From: Alloyangia pacifica
Lineage (GTDB): Bacteria; Pseudomonadota; Alphaproteobacteria; Rhodobacterales; Rhodobacteraceae
Assembly (NCBI RefSeq): GCF_900116195.1
Contig: NZ_FOZW01000014.1
Coordinates: 62,001 to 126,000, forward strand
Direction of reading: 5' to 3'
DNA: 64,000 nucleotides
Under the pieces are notes generated by a model. That model worked only from the letters and a program-made list of their open reading frames with translations. It made no database searches and was not told the DNA's origin. The translations under genes and the position numbers were made by a program. This document shows, in pieces, positions 54,141 to 63,232 of this stretch; positions within the stretch are counted from its first letter, which is position 1; each line of letters opens with the position of its first letter.

Positions 54141-55448
54141 ATGAACATGCAGACCTCCGGCGTCGTCGCGCCACCGGCACCGAAGCGACTCGAAGACATG
54201 GCGCTGCCGCGCACGATGATGCGCGACATCGTCCTCAAGACCCTGTTTCGCAAGAACACCAATGTGGTCACCGAACTGGCGCGCGCCATCTGCCTGCCCA
54301 TCGTCATCACGCAGGAGCTGATCGATCTCGCTCGGTCGCAGGGTCTTATCGAGGCGATGGGCACTCGCGGCGACGCGATCACCAACGAGATGCACTACCA
54401 ACTGACCGACAGCGGCAAGGCACGCTCCCTCGACGCCCTGTCGCAATCGGAATATTTCGGCCCGATGCCGGTGCCGCTTTCGGCCTACCGCGAGCAGGTG
54501 CAGCGCCAGTCGATCCGCAATATCCAGGTCACCCGTGAGGCGCTGACCGGCGCCATGGGCCACCTTGTCCTGCCGAGCGAGCTGCTGTCGCATCTCGGCC
54601 CGGCGGTAAGCGCCGGGCGCTCGATCCTGATGTACGGACCGCCGGGCAACGGTAAATCCTCGATCTCCAACGGCATCCGCGAGGCGCTCGGCGACAAGAT
54701 CTACGTGCCGCGCGCAATCGAGTATTCCGGGCAGGTGATCACGGTCTACGACCCGATCGTGCACAATGCCGCCGAGACCGAGGTCGAGGACCCCACCCGC
54801 CTGCGCCGCACCACCCGTTTCGACACGCGCTACGTGCTCTGCGACCGGCCGACGGTGATCACCGGCGGCGAGCTGTCGCTGGATATGCTCGATCTGGTCT
54901 ACAACCCTACCGCGCGCACCTATCAGGCACCGCTGCAGCTCAAGTCCACCGGCGGGCTGTTCATCGTCGACGACCTCGGACGCCAGGCCGAGCCGCCGCA
55001 GAAGCTGGTGAACCGCTGGATCGTGCCACTGGAAGAAAGCAAGGACATCCTGGCCCTGCAGTCCGGCGAGAAATTCGAGGTGCCCTTCGACACGCTGGTG
55101 ATCTTCTCGACCAACTTCCACCCCAACGAGATCTTCGACAAGGCAGCGCTGCGCCGGATCTTCTTCAAGATCAAGATCGACGGGCCGAACCAGCAGGACT
55201 TCCTGAAGATCTTCGCCATGGTCGCCCGCAAGAAACAGATGGTACTTGACGAGGCCTCGCTCGTGCACCTGCTGAAGACCAAGTACCCGACGATCGACAA
55301 TGTCTACGCCAACTACCAGCCGGTCTTCCTGATCGACCAGATGAAGGCGATCTGCGACTTCGAGGGCTGGGAGCACAGGATGACCCCGGATCTGGTCGAC
55401 CGGGCCTGGGCGAACCTCTTTGTGCGGGACGAAACCATCGTGAAATGA
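54141..55448 (+). CDS. AAA-type ATPase with N-terminal winged-helix-like segment
   Basis: A 435-residue protein. Residues about 35-105 look like a winged helix (NVVTELARAICLPIVITQELIDLARSQG, then HYQLTDSGKARSL). The AAA domain begins near 155, with Walker A GPPGNGKSS at 166-174, a Walker B-like GGLFIVDDLGRQ near 275 and a sensor-like VIFSTNFHP. A C-terminal helical lid follows. Relatives are common near Flp/Tad loci in alphaproteobacteria, but I know of no defined role. It lies 1 kb from the prepilin peptidase, on the same strand, after the ProC-like gene. Regulation or assembly of the pilus is inference. Confidence 0.82.
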   Translation: MNMQTSGVVAPPAPKRLEDMALPRTMMRDIVLKTLFRKNTNVVTELARAICLPIVITQELIDLARSQGLIEAMGTRGDAITNEMHYQLTDSGKARSLDALSQSEYFGPMPVPLSAYREQVQRQSIRNIQVTREALTGAMGHLVLPSELLSHLGPAVSAGRSILMYGPPGNGKSSISNGIREALGDKIYVPRAIEYSGQVITVYDPIVHNAAETEVEDPTRLRRTTRFDTRYVLCDRPTVITGGELSLDMLDLVYNPTARTYQAPLQLKSTGGLFIVDDLGRQAEPPQKLVNRWIVPLEESKDILALQSGEKFEVPFDTLVIFSTNFHPNEIFDKAALRRIFFKIKIDGPNQQDFLKIFAMVARKKQMVLDEASLVHLLKTKYPTIDNVYANYQPVFLIDQMKAICDFEGWEHRMTPDLVDRAWANLFVRDETIVK

Positions 55449-55509
55449 GGTCCCGAATGAGCTTGCGGAAGGGGGGCAAAAATTTCCGCCACGGCAGGTG
55501 ATTTTTCCG

Positions 55510-55539
55510 CTTGACCCTCCCGGCCCATAACCATATTCA
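55510..55539 (+). promoter_or_regulatory. Promoter of tRNA-Met
   Basis: CTTGACC (-35, preceded by GC as is common in alphaproteobacteria) and TATTCA (-10) with a 17-base spacer, ending 14 bases before the mature tRNA 5' end. Confidence 0.6.
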
Positions 55540-55552
55540 GCGCTCACTTCTT

Positions 55553-55629
55553 GGCGGAGTAGCTCAGTTGGTTAGAGCAGCGGAATCATAATCCGCGTGT
55601 CGGGGGTTCAAGTCCCTCCTCCGCTACCA
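55553..55629 (+). tRNA. tRNA-Met (CAT), elongator type
   Basis: A 77-nt cloverleaf with encoded CCA. The acceptor stem is GGCGGAG/CTCCGCT, the D arm GCTC/GAGC, the anticodon stem GCGGA/TCCGC with loop ATCATAA and anticodon CAT at 55587-55589, and the T arm closes with GTTCAAG. The acceptor 5' end and general sequence fit alphaproteobacterial elongator Met rather than initiator (which has an unpaired first base) or the tRNA-Ile2 family. No integrase or direct repeat is next to it. Confidence 0.95.
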
Positions 55630-55772
55630 GAAGTCCCCCACCACATCGGGAATAGACCTTCTTCGGTAAGGATGACGCATACCAGCGTTTTCGAGCCGTT
55701 CACGGTCCCGCCCTACGGAAGGCACGCGCCCTATCCGGCGCGCGCAATGCCTCCTTCGGAAGCCGGGCGCGC

Positions 55773-57161
55773 TCAGGCCGGCGGATGCAGGCCGAAGCTG
55801 CGTTCCAGCACCTCGCCTGCCTCGAGGCAGAGGTCCTCGCGCCATGGTGGTGCAACCAGTTGCACGCCCGAGGGCACGCCTGCCACCACTCCGGAGCAGA
55901 CCGACAGCGCCGGAAGGCCGAGCAGCGGGATGCCGATCTGCGGCACCTGCGCCTCCCACAGCCGCGCGAGGACCTCGGGCCCGTTGAGGTCCTCGTCCTG
56001 CACAAAGGGCAGCTCCGCCGAAACCGGCATCAGCACCAGCGGGTAGTCGACGAGGAAGGCGCGCCACGCGCGGATCAACCGCGCACGGCGGCTGAAAAGC
56101 GCGCTGAACTTCTCGAGATCGATCCCCCGCGCCCGCTCCTCGTAGAAGGACAGCAGCGCGATGGCACCCGGATCGCCCTCCAGCTTCGCAGCCGCCAGCT
56201 TGTCGGAATGCGCGTCAGAGAGCCACAGGTCGATCTGCAATTCCACCGCCTCACGAATGTCCGGCACCTGCGTCGGCTCCTCGACCTGCCAGCCCGCCTT
56301 CCGCAGGGTCTCGGCGGCCCGCTCGAGATCGGCGAGGATACGCGGGTCGGTGTCGATGCCGCCCGGGCGCTTCATCAGCGCCACACGCGGGACAACGGCG
56401 GGTCCGGTGAGCGGCACCGGCGCACTCCAGGGATCGTCGGGCGCATAGCCCGCCATGCCCTCGAGCCCCAGCCGCAGGTCATCCACCCGGCGCGCCAGCG
56501 GCCCGGCCACGGCCATGAGCTGCGGGCCGATGGCCCGGTCCGGCCCCGAATGGTTGAAGGCCGGCACCCGCCCCGGCGTCGGTCGAAGCCCCTGCACGCC
56601 GCAGGCATACGCCGGATAGCGGATCGAGCCGGCAATATCCGTGCCATGTGCGATATGACCCAATCCCGCCGCCGTGGCCGCCCCGGCCCCTCCCGACGAG
56701 CCGCCGGGGGTCAGTCCCGGGTTGTGCGGGTTGGTGGTGGTGCCATGCAGCTTGTTGGAGCTGAACCAGCGGTAGGAGAAGGCCGGGCAGTTGGTGCGTC
56801 CGACCACAATGGCCCCCTGCGCGCGCATGTTGCGCAGGAAGGGACTGTCCTCGGTGGCGATCAGGTCCTTGGCGAGCGTGGTGCCATTGGTGGTGGCATA
56901 GCCCTTCTGGTCGGCGATCACCTTGACCGTCACCGGCACGCCGGCCAGCGCGCCGCCCTCCTCGCCCGCCGCGATGCGGGCATCGAGCGCCTCTGCGTCA
57001 CGCATCGCCTCCTCGCCGGTGTCCTGCACGATGGCATTGATCGCGGGGTTCAGCCGCGCCACCCGGTCGAGCGTGGCGCGGGTCACATCGGCGGCCTTCA
57101 GCGTGCCGGCGCGAACGCGGGCGGAGAGCTCGCGAGCGGTGAGATCGTTGGGGTCGGTCAT
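55773..57161 (-). CDS. Amidase signature-family hydrolase
   Basis: A 462-residue amidase. The catalytic triad is visible: Lys80 in GVPVTVKVIADQKG, Ser155 in LTPGGSSGGAG and Ser179 in GTDIAGSIR, spaced 75 and 24 residues apart as usual (the common GGS is AGS here). The start ATG 57161 is the family N-terminus DPNDLTARELSARVRAG. It is the last gene of the minus-strand Opp/aldolase operon, 16 bases after the reductase. It may release an amine or carboxylate from an imported amide. It is not GatA: no gatB or gatC is nearby. Confidence 0.9.
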   Translation of the reverse strand: MTDPNDLTARELSARVRAGTLKAADVTRATLDRVARLNPAINAIVQDTGEEAMRDAEALDARIAAGEEGGALAGVPVTVKVIADQKGYATTNGTTLAKDLIATEDSPFLRNMRAQGAIVVGRTNCPAFSYRWFSSNKLHGTTTNPHNPGLTPGGSSGGAGAATAAGLGHIAHGTDIAGSIRYPAYACGVQGLRPTPGRVPAFNHSGPDRAIGPQLMAVAGPLARRVDDLRLGLEGMAGYAPDDPWSAPVPLTGPAVVPRVALMKRPGGIDTDPRILADLERAAETLRKAGWQVEEPTQVPDIREAVELQIDLWLSDAHSDKLAAAKLEGDPGAIALLSFYEERARGIDLEKFSALFSRRARLIRAWRAFLVDYPLVLMPVSAELPFVQDEDLNGPEVLARLWEAQVPQIGIPLLGLPALSVCSGVVAGVPSGVQLVAPPWREDLCLEAGEVLERSFGLHPPA

Positions 57162-57177
57162 GGGGCTGGGTCCGGGA

Positions 57178-58071
57178 TCAGAGGGAGGAAAGCCGTTCGC
57201 GGATCGCCCGCACGACGAAGCGGCGCTCGGGGATGCTGGCGACATGCGGGGTGATGAGCACCTTGGGATGGCTCCAGAGCGGGTGGTCCTGCGGCAGGGG
57301 CTCGGTCTCGAAGACATCCATCGAGGCCCCCGAGAGATGCCCGCTGTCGAGTTGGGCAATCAGATCGCCCTCGACCACCTGCCCGCCGCGTCCCATCTGC
57401 ACCAGCGCCGCGCCTTGCGGCAGCTTCGACAGGAAGCCCGCGTTGATCAGCCCGCGCGTGGCCCCGGTGAGCGGCAGGACGTTCACCAGAATATCGGTCC
57501 GGGCGAGGAAGACGTCGAGACCGTCACCATGGAAATGCTCCACCCCCGGCTCCGCCGGATCGGGGGCGCGGCGCGAGTATCCCGCGACCGGGTAGCCCAA
57601 CCCCATCAGCCCCTTGGCAATGGCACGTCCCATGTGGCCAAAACCAAGCACCCCCACCCTTCGGTAGCTCGGCGACAGGCCCGTGACCGTGCGCTGCCAT
57701 TCCCCGCGGGCCTGCTGCGCCACGTAGCGACCCATGTCGCGGTGATGCCAGAGCACGTGGAAGGCTGCGAACCCCGCCATCTGCAGCGCCTGGTCGGCAT
57801 CCTCGACCCGATAGACCGGCACGTGCGCGGGGCGTGACGGGCAGGCCATGATCGCATCGGTGCCCGCCCCCGCCGAAAAGATCGCCTTGAGCCCGGTCAT
57901 GCCCTCGAAGAGATCGTCGGGCGGGATGAAGGTGAAGACGAAATCCACCTGCGCCGGATCGGAGACATCCTCGCGCTGCATGACGGTCAGTTCGGGCGCA
58001 TCCTCGGCAAAGACCCCATTGAAGTGCGGCCAGAGATCGACACCGCCTGTCGTCGTGATGACGCCCCTCAT
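57178..58071 (-). CDS. 2-hydroxyacid dehydrogenase, glyoxylate/hydroxypyruvate reductase (GhrA) type
   Basis: A 297-residue D-isomer-specific 2-hydroxyacid dehydrogenase. The Rossmann motif GFGHMG lies at 143-148 in VGVLGFGHMGRAIAKGL. The catalytic Arg is in MGRGGQVVEGDLI, the Glu in SMDVFETEPLP and the His in ITPHVAS. LGYPVAGYSRR at the end of the next strand suggests NADPH. ATG 58071 overlaps the upstream ABC ATPase stop (ATGA). Glyoxylate or hydroxypyruvate is the default substrate; in this operon it may reduce a keto acid from a catabolic route. Confidence 0.9.
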   Translation of the reverse strand: MRGVITTTGGVDLWPHFNGVFAEDAPELTVMQREDVSDPAQVDFVFTFIPPDDLFEGMTGLKAIFSAGAGTDAIMACPSRPAHVPVYRVEDADQALQMAGFAAFHVLWHHRDMGRYVAQQARGEWQRTVTGLSPSYRRVGVLGFGHMGRAIAKGLMGLGYPVAGYSRRAPDPAEPGVEHFHGDGLDVFLARTDILVNVLPLTGATRGLINAGFLSKLPQGAALVQMGRGGQVVEGDLIAQLDSGHLSGASMDVFETEPLPQDHPLWSHPKVLITPHVASIPERRFVVRAIRERLSSL

Positions 58072-59678
58072 GCGGCGCCTGCCTTCGCCCAGTCTGCGCC
58101 CGGAACGGCGGCCAAGAGCTGCCGCGTGTAGTCCTGTTGCGGGTTCAGGAAAATGTCGTGCACGGTTCCGATCTCCACCAGCTTGCCCTTCTGCATCACG
58201 GCGATCCTGTCGCAAAGTTGCGCCGCCACCCGCAGGTCGTGGGTGATGAAGAGGATCGACAAGTCGAAACGCTCGCGCAGATCGCGCAGAAGGTCCAGCA
58301 CCTGCGCCTGAATGGAGACGTCCAGCGCCGAGACTGCCTCGTCGGCAATGATCAGTTCGGGGTCCATGGCGAGCGCGCGGGCGATGCCGATGCGCTGGCG
58401 CTGGCCGCCGGAGAATTCATGCGGGAAACGGCTGGCGGCGTCGGCACCAAGGCCGACGATCTCCAGCAATTCCTTCGCGCGCGCCTGCGCTTGCGCCTTG
58501 GGCACGCCCTTGGTGATCGGCCCGTCGGTGAGCGCCCCCATGATCCGCTGGCGCGGGTTGAGCGACGCATAGGGATCCTGGAACACCATCTGCACCTTGT
58601 GGCGCTGGCGGCGCAGTTCTTCCTCGGACAGGGCCGCCAGATCGGTACCACCCACCAGAACCTGCCCGCCGTCGGGCGTCACCAGCCGCACTGCGGTGCG
58701 TCCCAGCGTCGACTTGCCCGAACCGCTCTCGCCGACCAGCCCCAACACCTCGCCGCGCCCCACGGTAAGCGAGACATCATCCACCGCGCGCACCTCGCGC
58801 ACCGGGCGGAAGAAGCCACCGCCGGTACGGTAGACCTTGCGCAGCCCCTTGATCTCCAGCGCCGGCACGTCGCGCGGGGCACGGGCGGGCGGCAGCTTGC
58901 CGGTGGGGATCGCATCGAGCAGGCGGCGGGTGTAGTCGTGCTGCGGGTCGGTCAGCACCGAAGCGGCGCTGCCGCGTTCGACCACCCTGCCCTCGCGCAT
59001 GACGATCACCTGATCGGCGATCTCGGCCACCACGCCGAAGTCGTGGGTGATGAACATCACCGCCATGCCGTGCCGCTCGCGCAGGTCGAGGATAAGCTTG
59101 AGGATCTGCGCCTGCGTGGTCACATCAAGCGCCGTGGTCGGCTCGTCGGCGATCAGCAGCTTCGGCTCCAGCGCCAGCGCCATGGCGATCATCGCCCGCT
59201 GCCGCTGCCCGCCCGAGAGCTGGAAGGGATAGGCGCGAATGATCTTCTCGGGGTCCGGCAAGCCAACCTCGCGGATCAGGTTCAACGCCTTGTCGCGCCG
59301 CTCCTGCTGGGAAAAGCGGTCATGCGCGGCAAAGACTTCGGCGATCTGCTCGCCGATGCGCATCAACGGGTTGAGCGCGGTCATCGGCTCCTGGAAGATC
59401 ATCGCGATACGCTCACCGCGCAGCGCCTGCTTCTCGGCCTCGGGCAGACGAAGGATGTCGCGCGCCTCGAACATGGCGCGTCCCGACTTCACCGTCACGC
59501 CCGGCGGCAGCAGCCCCATCAGCGCGTTGGCGGTCATCGACTTACCCGAGCCGCTCTCGCCGACGACGCAGAGGATCTCGCCCTTCTCGATGGCAAAGGA
59601 AATATCCTCCACCGCGAAAGCCCGGTCGGCCCCCTTCGGCAGGCCGATGCTCAGATGTTCGATGGAGAGCGCGCTCAT
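58068..59678 (-). CDS. Oligopeptide/dipeptide ABC transporter ATPase, DppD-DppF fusion
   Basis: A 536-residue protein with two complete ABC domains. Domain 1 has Walker A GESGSGKS at 40-47, signature [11 protein letters not shown] and Walker [13 protein letters not shown]. Domain 2 has a second GESGSGKST near residue 325, [15 protein letters not shown] and [12 protein letters not shown]. Each domain ends in the Opp-type segment QHDYTRRLL or QQDYTRQLL. It energises the two permeases directly upstream. It overlaps dppC by 4 bases and the reductase by 4 bases. Single-gene DF fusions are common in Rhodobacteraceae. Confidence 0.96.
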   Translation of the reverse strand: MSALSIEHLSIGLPKGADRAFAVEDISFAIEKGEILCVVGESGSGKSMTANALMGLLPPGVTVKSGRAMFEARDILRLPEAEKQALRGERIAMIFQEPMTALNPLMRIGEQIAEVFAAHDRFSQQERRDKALNLIREVGLPDPEKIIRAYPFQLSGGQRQRAMIAMALALEPKLLIADEPTTALDVTTQAQILKLILDLRERHGMAVMFITHDFGVVAEIADQVIVMREGRVVERGSAASVLTDPQHDYTRRLLDAIPTGKLPPARAPRDVPALEIKGLRKVYRTGGGFFRPVREVRAVDDVSLTVGRGEVLGLVGESGSGKSTLGRTAVRLVTPDGGQVLVGGTDLAALSEEELRRQRHKVQMVFQDPYASLNPRQRIMGALTDGPITKGVPKAQAQARAKELLEIVGLGADAASRFPHEFSGGQRQRIGIARALAMDPELIIADEAVSALDVSIQAQVLDLLRDLRERFDLSILFITHDLRVAAQLCDRIAVMQKGKLVEIGTVHDIFLNPQQDYTRQLLAAVPGADWAKAGAA

Positions 59679-60508
59679 GCCTTGCCCTTCCGGCTGAGGT
59701 GGGGGTTGAGGGCGTCGTTCAACCCCTCGCCGATGAGGTTCAGCGCCAGCACCGTGAGGACGATGGCGATGCCGGGGAAGAAGCTAAGCCACCACGCACT
59801 GCGGATCACCGTGCGCGCTGCCCCGATCATATAGCCCCAGCTCATCGCGTTGGGATCGCCGAGGCCGAGAAAGGACAGCGAGCTTTCCAGCAGGATCGCC
59901 GTGGCGACCATCAGCGAGGCCATGACGATGATCGGCGAGACGGTGTTGGGCAGCACCTGCGTCATCAGGATGCGCGGGCGCGACAGCCCGGCGAGCCGCG
60001 CGGCATCGACGAACTCGCGCTTGCGCACCGACATGACCTCGGCCCGCACCAGACGCGCCACCGGCGGCCAGGAGACGATGGCGATGGCGATGGTGATGGA
60101 GATCAGCGTCGGCTCGAAGATCGCCACCAGCACGATGGCCAGCGCGAAGTTGGGGATGGTCTGGAAGAACTCGGTGAAGCGCATGGCCCCCTCGTCCACC
60201 CAGTTGCCATAGAAACCCGCAAGCGCGCCCAGCGGCACGCCGATCAGCAGCGCCACCAGCGTCGACACGAGCCCCACCAGCAGCGACACCCGCGCGCCGT
60301 AGGCCAGCTGCGAGGCGACGTCGCGGCCCAGCGTATCGGTGCCGAGCGGTAGCCCGTCCATGGTGAAGGGCGTCAGGAACGGCCGCTGCACCATCTGCCA
60401 CGGCGTGTGCGAGAAGAGCAGCGGCGCGAAGATGGCGATAAGGATGACCGCCAGCAGCAGCACCACGCCGATCATCGCCCCGATGTTGGAAGAGAAGCGT
60501 TTCCACAT
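59675..60508 (-). CDS. Opp/Dpp-type ABC transporter permease (DppC)
   Basis: A 277-residue permease with six membrane segments and the DppC-type long first periplasmic loop (HTPWQMVQRPFLTPFTMDG, then GTDTLGRDVASQLAYGARVSLLVGL). The EAA loop, which contacts the ATPase, is near AEVMSVRKREFVDAARLAGLSRPRILMTQVLPNTVSPI. It overlaps the ATPase start by 4 bases. Confidence 0.96.
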   Translation of the reverse strand: MWKRFSSNIGAMIGVVLLLAVILIAIFAPLLFSHTPWQMVQRPFLTPFTMDGLPLGTDTLGRDVASQLAYGARVSLLVGLVSTLVALLIGVPLGALAGFYGNWVDEGAMRFTEFFQTIPNFALAIVLVAIFEPTLISITIAIAIVSWPPVARLVRAEVMSVRKREFVDAARLAGLSRPRILMTQVLPNTVSPIIVMASLMVATAILLESSLSFLGLGDPNAMSWGYMIGAARTVIRSAWWLSFFPGIAIVLTVLALNLIGEGLNDALNPHLSRKGKA

Positions 60509-60522
60509 GGCTCAGACCCTCC

Positions 60523-61500
60523 TCATGCCTTTGCGCCGATGCGTGGATCGACCAGCCGGTAGACGATGTCGGTCACGATATTGAACAGGATCACCATGGC
60601 GGCCGACACGAGGAAGACGCCGAGAATGGTGTTGTAGTCGCGTGCGGCGAGGCTCTCGAACATCAGCCGCCCGATGCCGGGCCAGGCGAAGACGGTCTCG
60701 GTCAGCACCGCGCCGCCCACCAGCTGGCCCGCCTGCAGGCCTGCCAGTGTGACCACCGGCAGGATCGCGTTGCGCAGGATGTGGCGGCGGCGGATGGCCG
60801 GACCCGAGAGGCCCTTGGCCTTGGCGGTCTTGACGAAATCGAGCTGGCTGACCTCGAGCATCGAGGCGCGGGTCATCCGCATGTAGACGGCCATGAAGAA
60901 GAGGCCGAGCGTCAGCGCCGGCAGCACGAGGTGCTTGGCGATGTCGAAAGCACGGGCAAACCCGGTGTAGCCCGCCCCCACCGTCTCGTAGCCGAAGCCG
61001 GGCAGCCAGCCCAGCCAGACCGAGAAGACCAGCACCGCCATCAGCGCCGCCCAGTAGAGCGGCGTGGCATAGAAGAGCAGCGCCAGCGTGGTCAGCAGAC
61101 TGTCGGAGGCTTTGCCCACCCGCGCCGAGGCGGCAACACCGAAGGCGATGCCCAGCACCAGGGAGATCACGAAGGCGGTCAGCGTGAGCAGCAGCGTTGC
61201 GGGCAGGCGCTCGGCGATCAGCTGCGCGACGGGCGCGCCCTGCCGGAAGGAATAGCCCAGATCCAGCGTCAGCACGCTGCCGACGTATTTGCCGAGCTGC
61301 ACATGGAACGGCTGGTCGAGGCCGAAGCGCTCGCGCAGCTGCTCGATCATCTGCTCGTCGGCGGCCCCGGCCTCGCCCGCCAGCACCACCGCCGGATCGC
61401 CCGGCGCCGCGTGCAGCAGGCAGAAGTTCAGGACCGCGATGGCCAGAAGCGTCACGAAGGCCTTGAAGGCCCGTGACAGGATTGTGGTGAGTATGCTCAT
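60523..61500 (-). CDS. Opp/Dpp-type ABC transporter permease (DppB)
   Basis: A 325-residue permease with six segments. The DppB N-terminal loop includes LLHAAPGDPAVVLAGEAGAADEQMIEQLRERFGLDQPFHVQL, then DLGYSFRQGAPV. The EAA loop is RASMLEVSQLDFVKTAKAKGLSGPAIRRRHILRNAILPVV. ATG 61500 gives the standard MSILTTILSRAFKAF start; a longer frame is unsupported. It is 14 bases upstream of dppC in transcription order. Confidence 0.96.
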   Translation of the reverse strand: MSILTTILSRAFKAFVTLLAIAVLNFCLLHAAPGDPAVVLAGEAGAADEQMIEQLRERFGLDQPFHVQLGKYVGSVLTLDLGYSFRQGAPVAQLIAERLPATLLLTLTAFVISLVLGIAFGVAASARVGKASDSLLTTLALLFYATPLYWAALMAVLVFSVWLGWLPGFGYETVGAGYTGFARAFDIAKHLVLPALTLGLFFMAVYMRMTRASMLEVSQLDFVKTAKAKGLSGPAIRRRHILRNAILPVVTLAGLQAGQLVGGAVLTETVFAWPGIGRLMFESLAARDYNTILGVFLVSAAMVILFNIVTDIVYRLVDPRIGAKA

Positions 61501-61607
61501 TGGCCCCCGTTCGACACGCCGGTCGTCCCGTTGGTTCCTGCCCCGAGGCACTCATGCCGGGGGCGACGTGAGGGCGGACCGCGCGGGCCCGCCCTTATGT
61601 GCGCGGA

Positions 61608-63155
61608 TTACTCTTCGACCCAGGCGTCGCGCAGGCCGTCGTTGATCCCGATGGCCGTGGTCACGAGGTCCTGCACGTCGCAGCGGTAGATGGTCGGGAA
61701 CTCAAGCTCCTGAAGCCAGGCGACCGGCACGTCGTCGACGATCTCTTTCTGGATCTCGGCGTAGGCCACGGCGCGCTCCTCGGGGGTGACCATGCTGGCG
61801 GCTGCGGCCCATTTCTCGTCGAGCTCGGGGTTCTCGTAGCCCTCGACGTTGTTCCAGGGGCTGCCCTTGCTGATCTGGCTCGCCACGTAGTTGCGCGACA
61901 CACCCAACGCCGGGTCGCCGTACTGGTAGAGGTAGGTGAAGGCGAGATCGTAATCCCACTGCGAGGTCTTCTCGTTCCAGCCCGCGACGTCGGTGCTGTC
62001 GATCTCGGCGTTGATGCCGACCTCCGACAGGTTCTGCCGCACCGCCTCGGCCCAGCGCTGCCAGGTCTCGCCATAGGGCAGCGGCAGGATGCGCACGGCC
62101 TCGCCGTCATATCCCATCTCGGCCAGAAGCTCCTCGGCCTTCTCGGGGTTGTAGTCGTATTGCGTGACGTCATCGCTGTAGAAGTTGGTCGAGGAGGCGA
62201 CCGGACCGGTGGCGACCTTGCCGAAGCCGTTCCACACCACGTCCTTCACGAAGTTCCGGTCCATGGCGTACATCACCGCCTGGCGGAAGCGCACGTCCGA
62301 GGTCGGCCCTTCGCGGTTGTTCATCCACATCCACGACAGCGGCGCGAAGAACTCCCAGCCCGCGCCGGTGGAACAGACACCGTCCATCTCGGTCAGCCGC
62401 GGCACGTCCCAATTCTCGACCGAGCCGCCGGGCAGCACGTCCACTTCGCCGGTTTCGAAGGCCACGGCGCGTGCCGCGGCATCGGGGATCACCCGGTAGA
62501 AGACCTCGTCGAGGTAGGGCTTGCCGTCGAGGTAGTAATCCTCGTTCTTCACCAGATGGATGTAGCTGCCCTTCACCCATTCATCGAACTTGAAGGGTCC
62601 GGTGCCGATGGGCGTCGCGTTCATCTCGTTGGTGGCGTAGTCGGTGCCCTCGTAGATGTGCTTCGGGACAATCGGCATGGTGCCGGCCTCGAAGGCATTG
62701 ATGAACGGGCCGAAAGGCTCCTTGAGTTGGAACACCACGGTGGTGTCGTCGGGCGCGGTGATGCTTTCCACATAGGTCAAAGAGGCGCGCAGGCGGGCGT
62801 GGGTCTCGCGCAGGAAAACATCGGCCGAGAACACCACGTCGGCGGCGGTGAAAGGCTCGCCATCGTGCCATTTGACGCCCTCATGCAGATGGAAGGTGTA
62901 GGTCAGACCGTCGTCCGAGATCTCCCAGCTTTCGGCTAGGCTCGGCTGCGGCTCGAGGTCCGAGTTATAGCGCAGCAGGCTTTCGTAGATGTCACCCGCC
63001 ACCAGCTGCGTCGGGCCGTTCTGCACGAGGCCAAGCATCAGCCCCGGCGGCTCGGGCTGCACGACGATGTCGAGGCGGCCGCCCTCCTGCTGCGCGGCGA
63101 GCGGCGCGGCAAGGGTGGCGGCGATCAGGAAGGTGGTCGCTCTGAGTTTGGTCAT
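61608..63155 (-). CDS. ABC transporter periplasmic substrate-binding protein (SBP_bac_5 type)
   Basis: A 515-residue binding protein of the dipeptide/oligopeptide/nickel family. The signal peptide is MTKLRATTFLIAATLAAPLAA. The mature start LDIVVQPEPPGLMLG is followed by LAESWEISDDGLTYTFHLHEGVKWHDGEPFTAADVVFS, the class 5 signature. The ligand-binding pocket cannot be read. With its own transporter and catabolic enzymes in one operon, it probably binds a specific small molecule rather than general peptides. Confidence 0.95.
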   Translation of the reverse strand: MTKLRATTFLIAATLAAPLAAQQEGGRLDIVVQPEPPGLMLGLVQNGPTQLVAGDIYESLLRYNSDLEPQPSLAESWEISDDGLTYTFHLHEGVKWHDGEPFTAADVVFSADVFLRETHARLRASLTYVESITAPDDTTVVFQLKEPFGPFINAFEAGTMPIVPKHIYEGTDYATNEMNATPIGTGPFKFDEWVKGSYIHLVKNEDYYLDGKPYLDEVFYRVIPDAAARAVAFETGEVDVLPGGSVENWDVPRLTEMDGVCSTGAGWEFFAPLSWMWMNNREGPTSDVRFRQAVMYAMDRNFVKDVVWNGFGKVATGPVASSTNFYSDDVTQYDYNPEKAEELLAEMGYDGEAVRILPLPYGETWQRWAEAVRQNLSEVGINAEIDSTDVAGWNEKTSQWDYDLAFTYLYQYGDPALGVSRNYVASQISKGSPWNNVEGYENPELDEKWAAAASMVTPEERAVAYAEIQKEIVDDVPVAWLQELEFPTIYRCDVQDLVTTAIGINDGLRDAWVEE

Positions 63156-63232
63156 GATGGTCCCTGTCGGTTTTGATTGTCTGCTTTTCTTCGAAAGTCA
63201 GACCCCGGTCGCTGCCCGGGGCGGGCAGGTGC

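Noticed and set aside
55553-55629. tRNA-Ile2 (lysidine-modified CAT) or initiator tRNA-fMet
   Set aside because: The acceptor stem is paired at its first position and the sequence resembles alphaproteobacterial elongator tRNA-Met; the initiator-type mismatch is absent.
55553-55772. Integration site or mobile island at the tRNA gene
   Set aside because: There is no integrase, no repeat of the tRNA 3' end and no change in composition next to it.
55773-57161. GatA subunit of Glu-tRNA amidotransferase
   Set aside because: No gatB or gatC is present, and the gene sits in a transporter/catabolic operon.
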